Source: Alisma plantago-aquatica (taxonomy: Eukaryota; Streptophyta; Magnoliopsida; Alismatales; Alismataceae). From it: a stretch of 64,000 nucleotides of DNA. Location of the stretch: the NCBI GenBank assembly GCA_963693085.1, contig OY856410.1, forward strand, positions 1,396,308,863-1,396,372,862. The letters are read 5' to 3'. Positions 48,968 to 60,724 of the stretch are shown here, in pieces. The notes below the pieces were generated by a model that saw only the letters and a list, made by a program, of their open reading frames with translations, did no database searches and had not been told where the DNA came from. Each line of letters starts with the position of its first letter. The first letter of the stretch is position 1. The translations under genes were made by a program, and so were the position numbers.

Positions 48968-50400
48968 CTACTGCCCTTGCAGTTGTTGTTGCTGAGGTGC
49001 TGGTAATTGAGGTTGTTGTGGTTGTTGTAGTTGAGTTTGTTGCAATTGTGGATGCAACAGAGGGTAGTATGTAGAAAAATTTCTTGGGTAGACAAGCCTT
49101 TGAGGCCCACCCTTATAATTTCCTTGATTTTGATTATAATTGCTTTGAAATCCATGTGGTAATCTATTGGAAGACCCACCTTGCGTCTGATGTTGCGGGT
49201 TGGCAGTTCCCGCAGGATTCCCATACTGAAAACCGAGATGGTTTCTCAGTTGATATGGGTTATAATATACTTGGCCTGGTATGGAGTGGATAGAATTCAC
49301 TTGCTCTGGTAGCTGATCCTCGGGATGTTCAATAATTGGTTCATATTGTAGTTGCGATGGTTGTAGATCCATCATTACATTGTATAAGAGACCACATGAT
49401 AATGTGGGGTGATCAGATGCATGACAAGCTTCACAAGTTTCGGTAGCTGCTTTAACTTGTTGAACCTGGGAGTTCTTCTCTCTATCATATTCCCCAAATG
49501 ATATCTCAAGAACTTGTTGCTTATGAGCTATGGTTTTTAGAGCTTCGGTGATGGCTTTCAACTCTACAGATTCCTCAGCTTTACAAACCTTTAGAACTCC
49601 TCTGGTAGATGGCCTTCCCCAATTAGATTGGTTCTCGGCTCTGAATGTGACAATCTTCCAAGCATCTTCATAATTCTTTCGCGTGAAATTCTCCCCATAT
49701 GAGGAATCCAAAAACTTCTTAATGTCATCACTTACTCCTCTATAGAATGCTTCTATGACCTGATGTTGTGAGATTCTGTGATGTGGATATTTCCTCAGTA
49801 ATTCCTTAAAGCTTTCCCATGATTCTGCTAGAGATTCTCCAGGAAGTTGGGAGAATTGGTTGATTTGTCCCCTAATCTGGTAGGTCAATGAGGGAGGAAA
49901 GAACTTTTCCAAAAAAAATTCTTCCAAGGGAGCCCAGGTGGTGATTGGCTCTCCATCTAATGAGTTATACCAACTCAATGCCCTTCCAGACAGAGTAAAG
50001 TTGAAAAGTCGAAGCATGATTGCATCATTAGTAGCTCCGGCCTGTGGTACCAATCGACAGAGTGTCTTGAATCACTTCAGGTGATCCATGCTATCCTCTC
50101 CAGTGTTCCCAGAGAATGAGATGCCTTGCATAATTTGGATCCATTGTGTTCGGATCTCAAAGTTACGAGCATTGATGAGAGGTGGATGGACTGGGTGATT
50201 ATCTTCAGAGTTCTTAGGAATAGCATAATCCCGAAGCTACTTGTTCCTTATCAAAAGTTGAGCAGTTGTTGTAGCTGTTTCATTTTCAGCATGGATACGG
50301 GCTTGCTCTTCAACACGAACTTCAGCTTGAATTTGAGCACATGTATCAGCAATGAGTTGTGCTCTCTGAGCTGCTATGGTTGCATTGACTCTTTCCAGCA
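48968..50400 (-). pseudogene. Athila-like gag
   Basis: The main open frame (50,053-48,968, 361 codons) has the retrotransposon-gag capsid signature: MLRLFNFTLSGRALSWYNSL, EEFFLEKFFPPS, GESLAESWESFKELLRKYPH and VIEAFYRGV. A Gln-rich tail follows. The frame continues upstream past a TGA near 50,070 (FSGNTGEDSMDHLK) to at least 50,400, so the true start is further right. Function: virus-like particle structural protein. A CHAC-D--H-T-SC zinc-knuckle-like patch lies near 49,400. Confidence 0.92.
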
Positions 50401-50689
50401 CCAAAGCGGCCTGCATTGTTCTTCAGCCATCTGTCTGGCTCATTGGCAGTTGAGTCTGATGCGTCGGTGGAAGCTTCGTTCTACCTCAAAGTCGTACTCT
50501 AGTTCAAGGGAGAATCTGATGTTATGTGAAGGTTGCATACACATTTTCTACCTGAGTAGAAGAAAAATCACACTTTAGACGATGCGGAGAAATGATGAGG
50601 TCAAAAAGATATATGAAGTCATTATCAAGGTAAAGTGTAAAATCCTAATCAACTAGCAAGTTGATAAATGGAATTAAAACATTCCGTTG

Positions 50690-50707
50690 TCCCCGACAAT
50701 GGCACCA
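50690..50707 (-). other. Primer-binding site, tRNA-Asp type
   Basis: The minus strand reads TGGTGCCATTGTCGGGGA, six bases after the 5' LTR end. The 3' end of plant tRNA-Asp would pair with TGGCGCCGTTGCCGGGGA. The three differences are all transitions of the C-to-T kind, consistent with decay. A tRNA-Asp primer is typical of Athila elements. Confidence 0.8.
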
Positions 50708-51942
50708 AATTTTTGATGGAGCCTCCACTCGCGTGGAGTTGCGTGCACCACCAAAAATCCTAGAGGTAGTAAGTAAGGCTCTAAGTTTAGCCTTTCGTGT
50801 GCTATAATAAGATCTCCACCCACGTATGCTAAGATACGTGGAAGTCTTATTGTAGTACAGTTAAGGGTCGAATCTATGAGACAACGGTCTTGTTAAGAGT
50901 TTAACAAGATGGAAAATATAATAATTCTACTTATCTACTTAAAAGTTGATATTTAGATCGAAGAGTTGATTTGATGATTAAACTAAAGTGCAAAGTAAAG
51001 TAAATGGCAGAAAAGTAAATTTGAGGTTGTAAACGATATTTGGGAAACCACTAGGATGTGACTGAGTTTCACCACCACTACGCATGGATCAAAACATACA
51101 TCATAATAACATGGCTTGCAAAGAAAAGGGGTCTAAACAGTTAGTATCTTTGTAGACTTAGCTTCCTTTCGAATAACTAAATATGAGAAACGTGGGAGTA
51201 TTGCAATGCCAGCCATCTCCAAACGAATGGTCACTTACTTTGCATCACTCCCCTCACAAAGTGTGTTCCTCGACCAGTCAAGGTTGTACTTTCATACGTC
51301 AACTGATTCCATTTCATAGTATGAAAGTACAACGATGGAGGTGAATTTACTCCACTCCTTGAGAAACATTCCTAGATAATGAACAGATGTATGGTGACTA
51401 CATACATCAAGAACCAACATGCAGTCGATATTCAAATCTAAAGGTACAAACGTAGACAATTCGCACTAGTAGATAATCGATAACACAAGTTGGTGATCAA
51501 GCAACTAGCATTCATTAAACGATTGATGATGAATTGAAAAGATAGTATTTTTCTATTGCAAACTCATGAATTACAATGTATGAAATGAAAACATGGGTAG
51601 CGGGGCTACTCCCCGCACCCTAGTGTATGGGACTACTCGCTCATGGCAAGAATAAAGAAGGAGGTGGGGAGAGAGAAAGAAAGCATCATCTCCACGTAGG
51701 AGGGAGGAAGGTCGACCCCTTGGAGTAGAGAGCAACTATCTTCACACCACGTGGTTGCCTTGATGAAGAATCCTTCACTTCCCACCTTCTATGTCGATGA
51801 GGGAGGAAGTAGCTTGAGGATGGATTGTGGATCTTGGACCGCCAGCCTTGGGGCGAAGGATGAAGGATGAACAGCTCTGGAGTGATTGGGGTAGCCTCTG
51901 GACATCCAAGAATTCGATGCCAAATGAGGACTCCTTTGGTCC

Positions 51943-51950
51943 TATTTATA
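51943..51950 (-). promoter_or_regulatory. TATA box of the 5' LTR
   Basis: The minus strand reads CCTATAAATAGG, about 20 bp downstream of the palindromic array. Start of the genomic transcript is expected about 30 bp further, near 51,910. Confidence 0.75.
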
Positions 51951-51969
51951 GGCTTCCAAGGAATCCCAA

Positions 51970-52440
51970 ATGGTCTTGGGACCGTTTGGGTCTTTAACAG
52001 TTTGGAGACCATTTGGACTCATTCAGTCTTGGGACCGTTTGGGTTCATATGGTCTCGAGACCATTTGGCTTCATGCGGTCTCGAGACCGCTTGGCTTCAT
52101 GCGGTCTTGAGACCGTTTGGCTTTTATTTGGTCTTGAGACCATTTGGATTCATACAGTCTTAGGACCGTTTGGCTTTTATTCAGTCTTGAGACCGTTGTG
52201 CCTTCATATGGTCTTGGGACCATTTGGTTTTTATTCGGTCTTGGGACCGTTTGGCTTTTATTCGGTCTTGAGACCATTTGGCCTTCATACGGTCTTGGGA
52301 CCGTTTGACTTCATGCATTCTTGGGACCATTTGGCTTCCATTCGGTCTTGAGACCATTTGGCCTTCATTCGGTCTTGGGACCATTTGGGTTCATACGGTC
52401 TTAAAACCGTTTTGACTTCATTCGGTCTTGGGACCGTTTG
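51970..52440 (-). repeat. Palindromic repeat array in 5' LTR U3
   Basis: About 17-18 units of the CGGTCTTGAGACCGTTTGG type with a 26-27 bp period, closely matching the 3' LTR array but with small unit-level differences and a shorter total length. Confidence 0.9.
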
Positions 52441-52607
52441 GGGCTTTTTGCAATTTTTTTTCTGTAAGAAGAAAAAGGAGAAATGTCAGTCTATTGGTAT
52501 ATTTACAATAAAGTAGAAAGTTAAGGATTCTATCTAATTTATCTAAGAAAGAGTATGGAAAATTAAGAAAAACTAGTAAGATAACATCACAAAATGGGAG
52601 GTTATCA

Positions 52608-52720
52608 GTCCTCTTGCTTGATTCAATCCTATATGTGAGAGTTGGGAAAAAATGATGAGTAGGTGACTCATAATGAGAAAGTCAATCCTTTTGATTGAGT
52701 TAGGTCCTAGCTTGAGTGAC
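52608..52720 (+). mobile_element. Resumed second retroelement, then cut by CACTA A
   Basis: This continues the sequence broken at 35,330 and matches 30,212-30,301. At 52,720/52,721 it leaves the copy-1 text (GTGAC then ATATG in copy 1, CTTTATAGG here), marking the edge of the CACTA element. Confidence 0.85.
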
Positions 52721-52837
52721 CTTTATAGGAATGACCTGTAGCGTCGGTTATTTTAAGCATGTAGCATTACTTTTTGGCCGACGCCTAGGTGGCCATCGCT
52801 AGAGAATTTGCTCTTTAGGGTTGGTTTATAAATCAAA

Positions 52838-53035
52838 GAAAACCGACCTTAGAGAGGTACAATAACTGACCCAAGAGAGGCACAAAAACCAATCCTAAAG
52901 AGGTACAAAAACTGACCCTAGAGGAGTACAAAAACCGACCCTAGAGGGGTACAAAAACTGACCCTAGAGGGGTACAAAACCGACTCTAGAGAGGTACAAA
53001 AACCGACCCTAGAGGTCTACAAAAATGAGAATCCC
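52838..53035. repeat. CACTA A subterminal short tandem repeats
   Basis: About eight or nine units near 21-23 bp, each like ACCGACCCTAGAGGGGTAC-AAAA. In CACTA elements, such subterminal repeats are the binding sites for the element's DNA-binding protein. Confidence 0.8.
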
Positions 53036-53043
53036 GACATCTC

Positions 53044-53420
53044 TAATTAAGGTCGGTTATTTCAAAAAAATGACCCTAGAGACCTCTAAGGTCAGTTATT
53101 TGAATAAAACCGACCCAACAGGGTACCCGGAGATTTTAATTTGTGAACTTTTTAGGTCGGTTATGTCAAAAAACTGACCCTAGAGAACTCTAAGGTCAGT
53201 TATATGTAGAAAACCTACCCAAAAGGGTACCTGGAGATTTTATTTGCGAAGCTCTTAGGTCGGTTATTTAAAAAAATCGACCCTAGAGATCTCTAAGGTC
53301 GGTTATTTGAGGAAAACTGACCCAACAGGGTACAGAAGTATCTGATAAATTTGCGTTGAAGCTTCTAGGTCGGTTTTTTTTAAAACCGATGCAGCAGGTC
53401 TCTAAGGTCGGTTTTTTTAA
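53044..53420. repeat. CACTA A longer subterminal repeats (~105-112 bp)
   Basis: Three full units and a partial one begin AGGTCGGTTAT at about 53,043, 53,154, 53,259 and 53,371. Each pairs GGTCGGTT with an inverted AACCGACC-like partner, so each unit is itself hairpin-prone. Confidence 0.75.
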
Positions 53421-53875
53421 ATAACTAACCCTAGAAGTCACATTTTTTAAAGAAAAATTCTTCAGAACAGAAACCTGCAGAACAGAAATCTGCTTTACAC
53501 AGTTCAAAACCTACAATAGAAATAGACTTGCAAATGCAATGATGCAAGCCAGAAATGCATTCCAAATCCATTTGCTAGCTTTTATGTCCAATCCTTTTTT
53601 AATTGATGTATCAATCTCCCAACCACACACATTCATAACAACAATAGTTCACATATTCAGTTGAGGCATACTCATACTCATACACATAGCACATACTAAC
53701 ATTCATGCAAGTCTAAGATATATTCATTCAGTTGAGACATATCACATACTAACATTCATACACTTAGCACATACTAACAACAATGATAGATTGCAAGTCT
53801 AAGATGATATTATAAATTATGTCAGATACAAAAGTGATAAGTTTCAAAACTACATACACAAATGAAGCTATGCAT
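53421..53875. other. CACTA A 3' untranslated and subterminal DNA
   Basis: No gene. AT-rich sequence between the subterminal repeats and the stop codon of the second CACTA gene, with weak CATACTAACATTCATAC repeats near 53,690-53,780. Confidence 0.5.
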
Positions 53876-56800
53876 TCAATCCAATGCTATAGTCACTTCA
53901 TTAAGAAAAGCCTCTGACCACTCTTCTTGGAATTCATTTAACTCATCAATTGTGTAAGGCTCCTGACTTGTAAAGATCTGCAACAGAAAATGCACATGCT
54001 AATATTTTATAAAATGAGTACATCTCACTTGTAAATTTATGATGGTATTCTTTATTACCTAATCTATAGCACTTTGAATGTCATTTGATGATGCTCTGAC
54101 AATAGCTTGCATATATTTCATTACATAGTAGCCACAAGCCCAATCATTATTTTGTATATGACACTACAAATAAAGAATTATACTTAATGTTAGTAAACTA
54201 CTATAAATAGAGCTGAGATAAGACTATAAGGGTTGACATATAAGAGTTGACACATACATTACTATAAGAGTTGTAATATATAAGACTAAGCCATCAAAGT
54301 AGTTACCTTGATATTTTTCAAACTCAATGTCTTTAATTTGGTGGGTATTATTCCTCCACCTTCATGAAAATCCTTAATACCCCCATCAATGAATTGATTA
54401 TGATAGTTGTCAAAATAGAAATTTTAAGTAGAAATATGATGTTGAAGCATAACAATTGATGTGGTAGAAACTAAATTTATGCTTACTCCATAGTTGGCAA
54501 TCTCAGTTTGTGACTCCTTGTTGTTATTCCCATTGGGCCAAGATAATAGAAAGTCATCAATTTTGGGACAACCACCACTAGTTCCCAATGTCTAGATCTG
54601 AGTAAAATGCATATTGTAAACAAATATTAGAATTATAAATTTAGTCAATATTAAAATATATTGAATAATAGTACTTACTTGACGTTAAAAGGAATTAGGA
54701 TAATTTCCTTTCCCACACTAGCAAAATATTTGAATGCAGTACAGAAGTACTCATTCACATCCTCAATATGTTTCTCCACTTGACTAGTGATTGAAGGAAC
54801 TAAGAATCCAACATTGCTTATATCAAAGTTTATCGTCTCAGTATATAAATGGTTGTAAAACATTTGTAATCATTTCATATATTAGAAATAAGCTAAAAAT
54901 GTATATTGAAGTTTTCTATATTGATGAATCCTTACCTTATCCATATGTCTAATATCGAAGTATTTAGCCAATCATACCGAAACAAATCTTTAATATCATC
55001 AAGAAAAATAAATTCTCAAAGTCCCTCCCAGCTGCATCTTCTGATAAATTGACCAACATATGTGATCGTGAGCTTTGGTTCGCTAAGTATCGATACAAAT
55101 ATTTACATTTGCTTCCTAATTCGTCGAATGTAGATTTGGGAATGAAAGAAGGCTTGGGCATAGGAGAACGATTAGTAGATTTTTTACTTTTTATTTTACA
55201 AATTACATGTTAATTAAATTACATACTTATATTACACAAGTTCATATATGTAATCAAATATGAAAGACATGATAGATTTCAGATATATATACCTTTTCAT
55301 TGATAACCAAGTGTTTAGGCCAACCCACCATAGCACCCTCTGCTTCTTCAAATGTACTATATTCAGGATTATATATGGGTAGTGGTTTGTCCCACATTCC
55401 GTTATACACAAGATGGATGGACACACGACAAATGTCATCAGAAACTTGTTGGCAATGCAATGTACCACCGAGGTTGTATACCTTACCCACTGCTACAACA
55501 TTATACTCTGGAACCTCCACTGTAAGTTTACAGTTTATACCAACCTAGAATTGAAATAATATAAGTTATATATGAAGTGGTAAACCTGATACCTACTATA
55601 TATCATACCAATAACACAACATATAAAACAAGCTTACTGCAGATTGTTGTGGTGGGTCATTGGGAGTGCTCCCACGACCTTCTACAACTGGAGCATGGGT
55701 TTGTACCTCATCATCTGAGAGACGCATGGTTTGAGGAGGTTGAGAAGGTTGAGTAGGATGAAGTGAAGATATTATTTGTTACACTTTCTTATCTACTAAT
55801 GCTTCAGCCTCTTCATGTGTAACTACACAACCTCTTCTAGGTTGTGAAGGGCCAAAATAAGATTTGAATCCTATGCCATCTCCTAATGCCCTAACATGGC
55901 CAGGATGCTCCTTCATACCAAGAGCAACTGATACTTCATCCATGCGGCCAACTGGTATGAACTTTCCTTCCTTTCTTTGCTCATGGATATCAATCTATTC
56001 ATAGTTAATAAAAATATTAAATCACAATCAATTGGTATTAAATAAATCAAAGTTTGTGTGAGTTACTCTTTAATTACTTAGTTGTGATGAACTTACCATC
56101 TTTTGTGCCACCTCCTTAGTTGTAGGGTTGGTAAATTCACCTTTCTAGCATCAACCCAAATTTGGTAACTGGGTGGATGCTCAACTGGATTTGTACTAGA
56201 CTCTTCTCCAGAAGAGAGTTGCTTCTCCAGTTGTTTGTGGGCGAAGGCATAACCTTTTGGCCCCAAGTGATGGTTATGCATATTTTTTTCCCATCTTTCC
56301 TTTTGGGCCTCATGAATAGCCTAATCATTTAAAATGAGGTATTGCAATTTACATGTATGCAAACATATACATATATATAATACATTAATTGTAATAAAAT
56401 GAGGTATTGCAATCTTTATTACCTAAAATTATTTTGATTTCCTAGATGCAACAAATCTTTCCCACACCTCAGGATCTATAAACGGGTATACATCGGTTGC
56501 TTTCTTCTTTTGCTTAGGATTATCTATATAATCCCTTTTGAGATAGGTCTTGAAAGCCCTCCATCGTACACCACAATGTTGTAACACTCTTTTCTTGTGG
56601 TCTTTTTCATTTATATGAAAAACGCCCTATATATACAAATGAAGCCATAATGTTATTTCAAAAAGGATATCTTTCCAAGCTAAAAATTAGAATCAATAAA
56701 CAAAAAACATGATAATATAGTATCAAAATCCAACTCACAGCTATATCTTTCCATAGGAGGTCTTTCAAGGCAACAGAAATATCATGCCAGTTTTCTATAT

Positions 56801-57023
56801 TTATTGCCACCTTACTGCATGCAGTAGCCCCTACGTAATGCTTAAAAGTACTAGCATGTTCCCCAATAGGTGCTCCTATGCCATCTAACTGGATTGGCCA
56901 TTTCTCCCCTTTGGTCCTGAGCTCCTGCATCTTATGCATCAGTGTGGGACCTCTACACTTCTTAGCATCACCACTACCATCCTCATGGTGCTCATGCTCA
57001 GAATGTTCATCTTCACTTGCCAT
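53876..57023 (-). pseudogene. CACTA A second gene: Transposase_24 plus Ulp1 domain
   Basis: A multi-exon gene read leftward. Exon 1 (57,023-56,739) has RGPTLMHKMQELRTKGEK and GAPIGEHASTFKHYVG, the start of the plant En/Spm Transposase_24 domain. Later exons include 56,626-56,424, 56,320-56,097, 55,994-55,640, 55,544-55,293, about 55,170-54,930, 54,865-54,670 and three short ones to the stop at 53,876. The C-terminus is Ulp1-like: KEIILIPFN, then SRHWELVVVVPKL (His at 54,588-54,590), YYLGPMG (Gly where Asp is expected, 17 residues on), then NNDWACGYYVMKYM (Cys at 54,134-54,136). Lesions: TAA and TAG near 56,430, a one-base loss near 56,118, a stop near 55,795, a one-base loss near 55,008 and an acceptor AG changed to AA near 54,858. 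Confidence 0.82.
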
Positions 57024-57178
57024 TTTAGAACCACCTGCAAGTATACATGATAAAAGAAACATAAGTGATAATAAAAGAACAAGTGGTAATATATGATGTA
57101 TATTTAAAAGAATATGTGCTTGAATGATAATAAAATGTATAATTTAAAGAATACATGCCTCTAGTATTGGTTGAGTTG

Positions 57179-60100
57179 TTAGTCAAGTAAAATTCCTTCA
57201 GCATGGTCTTGACGTTTATAGTATTCATCGGTGTTAACTTCAACATTTACACTTGGCAAAACAACTGAGAATGGGCTGGAATCATCATACTCTTCATAGT
57301 ATTCTTCTTCATTTATAGGATCCACAGTAAACTGTCTTTTTCCATGAAGAACGACATACCAATTTTTATTTGTCGGGTCATAAATATAGAATACTTGTTT
57401 TGCTTGGTCTGCCATGATGGATGGCTCATCTTTCTCTCCAATCTTTTCAAAATTCACCAATGTAAAACCCAGCTCATCTACTACAACTCCTTTGTTGTTA
57501 TCAACTCAATTACATCTAAAGATAGGAACTCTAAAATTTGTATAGTCCAATTCCCAAATGTCCTCAATGATGCCATAATAAGACATCTCAGCTTCGTGTG
57601 GTCTTTTATCTTTGGCACTAGAAAAATACAATGAACAAGCTTTAATAGTGACCCACTATTTTGGAACACACTACTTTCATCTTGACGTTTTGTGTAGTAT
57701 GAAAATATGTTTATGTCGTAACCTTCATATGATATGGCATCCATTTTTGGCTTAAAGGTGAGCCATTTTATGTTCTCAGCAACATTATTCGGTGATTCAG
57801 ACAGATGATTAAAGATTTTCTCTTCAAACCACCTAATAAATGTTCGATTATGCTCTCTTGCAAGCCACATTGAACTGGATCACAGATGATTTCTTTTGAT
57901 AAGGTCATTGTAATCTGTGATGTAGCTACTAACTTCATCGATGTTGTGTAAAATATACAAATGTGCTTGTTCCCACAACTCACGACTAATTCCTTTCACT
58001 CGTGCTCACAGAGTTCCTTTGCCACAATAAGATTCAGTGTGATGGAAATTCTTTATATCGCTAGAAGTTTCATTGGAATTCAAAAAATCATTGCAAAAGT
58101 CCATCACCTCCCTAGCCACATAACCCTCAATAATACTTCCTTCAGGACGATAATGATTTCCAACATCACCTTTAAAAACACTCATGTAGCGTTTAAAGGG
58201 ATACATCCAATGTAAAAAAATTGGACCCAACATCTTCACCTCCCTTGTAATATGTACTACAAGATGAACCATGATATCAAAAAATGAAGGAGGAAAGTAC
58301 ATTTCAAGCTAACACATGGTAATAATTACATCTTTTTGTAATTTATCGAGAGTATCAGGATGTATCACTCTGTTGCATATTTCATTGAAGAAGAAATAGA
58401 GTATTGTGAGTGCAAACCTTACATGCTTTGGCAATATAGATCGAATAACCACAGGTAAAATTTGTTACATTAAGGTGTAATAATCGTGAGATTTGAGACC
58501 TATCAACTTCAGATCCTTCATTGATACCAATCTATGAATATTAGAAGAGTATCTTTATGGAACCTTAATATTATACAAGCACTCACCTAAAGTCTTTTTC
58601 TCCTTCTTTGACAAAGTGTAATAAGATGGTGGTAAATATGTGCGGCGACCCCTGATCTCCACTGATAATTCTTGTATTATACACATTAATTCTAAATCTT
58701 TTCTAGATTTGATGTCGTCTTTAGTCTTTCCTGGTATGTTCAATAGTGTACCAATGATGCTATCACAAACATTTTTCTCAACATGCATGACATCAATACA
58801 GTGTCTAATTGCCAAAAATATCCAATAAGGAAGATCCCATAATATTGACCTCTTCTTGTATAGAGATTTGTCACATGCGAGAGTACGACTACTTGAACTC
58901 TTTCCAACTTCATTAACAATATGTTTCACCCTATCATATACAACATTTCTTGATATAGGTTTAGGAGCACTTCATTCCTCAGTTGACCCATTAAAGGTTT
59001 TGTGTTGCCTTCGATAAGGATGCACTTGTGGGAGAAATCTCTGATGTCCAAGATATATGATTTTACCACCATGTTTCATTCGAATCGAATCAGTATTCTC
59101 CTCACAAACATGACATGCTTTGTATCCTTTTATGCTATATCCAGACAAATTTCCATAAGCAAGAAAGTCATTAATCGTGCAAAACAACATAGCACGCAAA
59201 GTAAAGATCTCTTCACGTGAAGCATCATATGTCATAACACCTTCGACCCATAGTTTCATTAGGTCATCAATTAGAGGTTGAAGGTAAACATCAATATCAT
59301 TTCCAGGTTGTTTGGGCCCTGATATCAATATTGACAACATGACATACTTATTTTTCATACACAACCAAGGAGGAATATTATATATAACAATCATAACATG
59401 CCACATTCTATGTTGGTTACTTAATGAACCATAGGGATTCATTCCATCTGTACAGAGTCCAATTCTTAAGTTTCTTGCTTCTTTACCAAAATGAGGGTAT
59501 AATAAATCAATTTTCTTCCATTGTGGTGAATCAAATGCATGTCGTAGGATTCCATCATCATTGGCCTTTAACTCCCCATGCCAAGACAAATTTTGAGCAT
59601 CTTCTATATTAGCAAATAAGTGTTGAAATCGTGGTATTATTGGTAGATACCACATCACCTTGGTAGGAGAGCCATTTTTAGTCTTAGCTAAATTTGTGGT
59701 ATTGTACCTTGACGCACCACATTTTGGATAATTTATCAAATCACTATAGTCCTTCTGAAATAACACACAATCATTTGTACATTCATGAATCTTCTTAGCC
59801 CCCATTCCCATTGGGCACATTATTTTCTTTGCTTGATATGTTGAAATTGGAAGCTCGTTGCCTTCAGGAAGAATTTCCTTTAACAAAGACAACAATGAAG
59901 TGAAACTCTTATCGCTCCACCGGTTTTGATCTTTGAGACTATATAATCACATCATAGCACTCAACCTCGTGAACTTAGTACAACCCTTATATAATGGTTT
60001 TTCAGCATCATGGACAATGTTTGCAAATAAAGAAGGTGGATCAATGACATTGTCCCGACATCTACATAGCATCTCATCAACCATATCATCCTAAATCAGG

Positions 60101-60405
60101 TCATCCTGAATCGGTTCATTGACATTATCATCATTATCTATATCATGAATCGGATCATCCTGAATCGGTTTCTCTCCATTCCAATACCATTCATTATAAC
60201 CTTGTATGATCCCATTGCATATTACATGATTCTTAATTTCCTCAACAGTGTCAACTTTCAAATTGTTACCACAATTTCTACATGGATAATAGAACCTATC
60301 TGTAGGTAGTTTCCTATGTTCCTCAACAAATCTGATAAATTCATCAAGACCTTTGGCAAACTCTGGACTGCAACGGTTCTTGATAGACATCCAACTTCGA
60401 TCCAT
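57179..60405 (-). pseudogene. CACTA A transposase, TNP2 type
   Basis: From the Met at 60,405 a single frame runs to 57,481 despite eight or more in-frame stops (60,091, about 59,947, 58,972, 58,555, about 58,460, about 58,311, 58,006, about 57,896). After a frameshift it ends at 57,179. Domains in order: transposase-associated domain (MDRSWM, then CRNC and H), Transposase_21 (TDGMNPYG, IYNIPPWLCMKNKYVML, PGNDIDVYLQPLIDDL, NDFLAYGNLSGYSIKG), RHCIDVMHVEKNVCDSIIG, DUF4218 (MYFPPSFFDIMVHLVVHI, WMYPFKRYM) and DUF4216 (ENIKWLTFKPKMDAISYEGY, AKQVFYIYDP). This is the cut-and-paste enzyme of En/Spm elements, now dead. Confidence 0.92.
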
Positions 60406-60724
60406 TTTTATAGATCACATTAAAATTAATTATAAAACTATATAAAACATTTAATATTGATAATATTGTTGACCTAAGTGCCACACATTTCCCATATTTT
60501 GATAATGACTCAACCATTCCATTCATATGTATCTAACATATCTATTTGATATTGATTTCAGATGTTAGGTACAAGAAAAGAATCAAATTCTACATGAATC
60601 AAACTCATCAAGTTCATGCAAAATGACATGCAAATGCCCAATTTTGGAGATAGCCTCAAACGGCCTATAATCATTTTTGTAATCACTTGTATACATGTTT
60701 TGTAATGTAACTAAGATGAGAAAA
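60406..60724 (-). other. 5' region of the CACTA A transposase gene
   Basis: About 320 bp of AT-rich DNA upstream of the TNP2 start. It lacks the GGTCGGTT subterminal repeats, so the real terminus of A is not here. It ends where element B begins (GAGAAAA then CACTAG). Confidence 0.6.

Larger units (their letters stand above)
35331..52607 (-). mobile_element. 17.3-kb Athila-clade Ty3/gypsy retrotransposon
   Basis: Both LTRs are present (50,714-52,607 is the 5' LTR and 35,331-37,256 the 3' LTR on the minus strand). The 5-bp target duplication is GTCCC/GTCCT (35,326-35,330 and 52,608-52,612). The uninterrupted copy near 30,210 reads GTCCT, so the left one has mutated. gag-pol order is gag, protease, RT, RNase H, integrase. 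The tRNA-Asp-type primer site and the protease and RT motifs match the Athila clade. About 6 kb of extra sequence between pol and the 3' LTR holds a separate gene region. By eye the LTRs are in the low to mid 90s percent identical, so the insertion is not recent. Confidence 0.93.
50714..52607 (-). mobile_element. Athila-like 5' LTR
   Basis: 1,894 bp, same termini as the 3' LTR. On the minus strand it begins at 52,607 with TGATAACC, carries the repeat array (51,970-52,440), the TATA box (51,943-51,950) and about 1.2 kb of R-U5. The primer-binding site follows. Confidence 0.92.
52721..60724 (-). mobile_element. CACTA (En/Spm) element A, interrupted
   Basis: The 3' end (left) starts CTTTATAGGAATGACC, a decayed form of the CACTAGTACAGGAATGG terminus seen at 60,725. 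Subterminal repeats follow. The interior encodes a TNP2-type transposase (60,405-57,179) and a second gene (57,023-53,876). The other terminus is not in the window before 60,725; it probably lies beyond element B. Element A sits inside the retroelement copy resumed at 52,608. Confidence 0.85.

Noticed and set aside
44753..50400. Endogenous pararetrovirus (caulimovirid) as the source of RT and RNase H
   Set aside because: There is an integrase after RNase H, LTRs with a target duplication, and Athila-type protease and RT motifs; no movement or coat protein region is seen.
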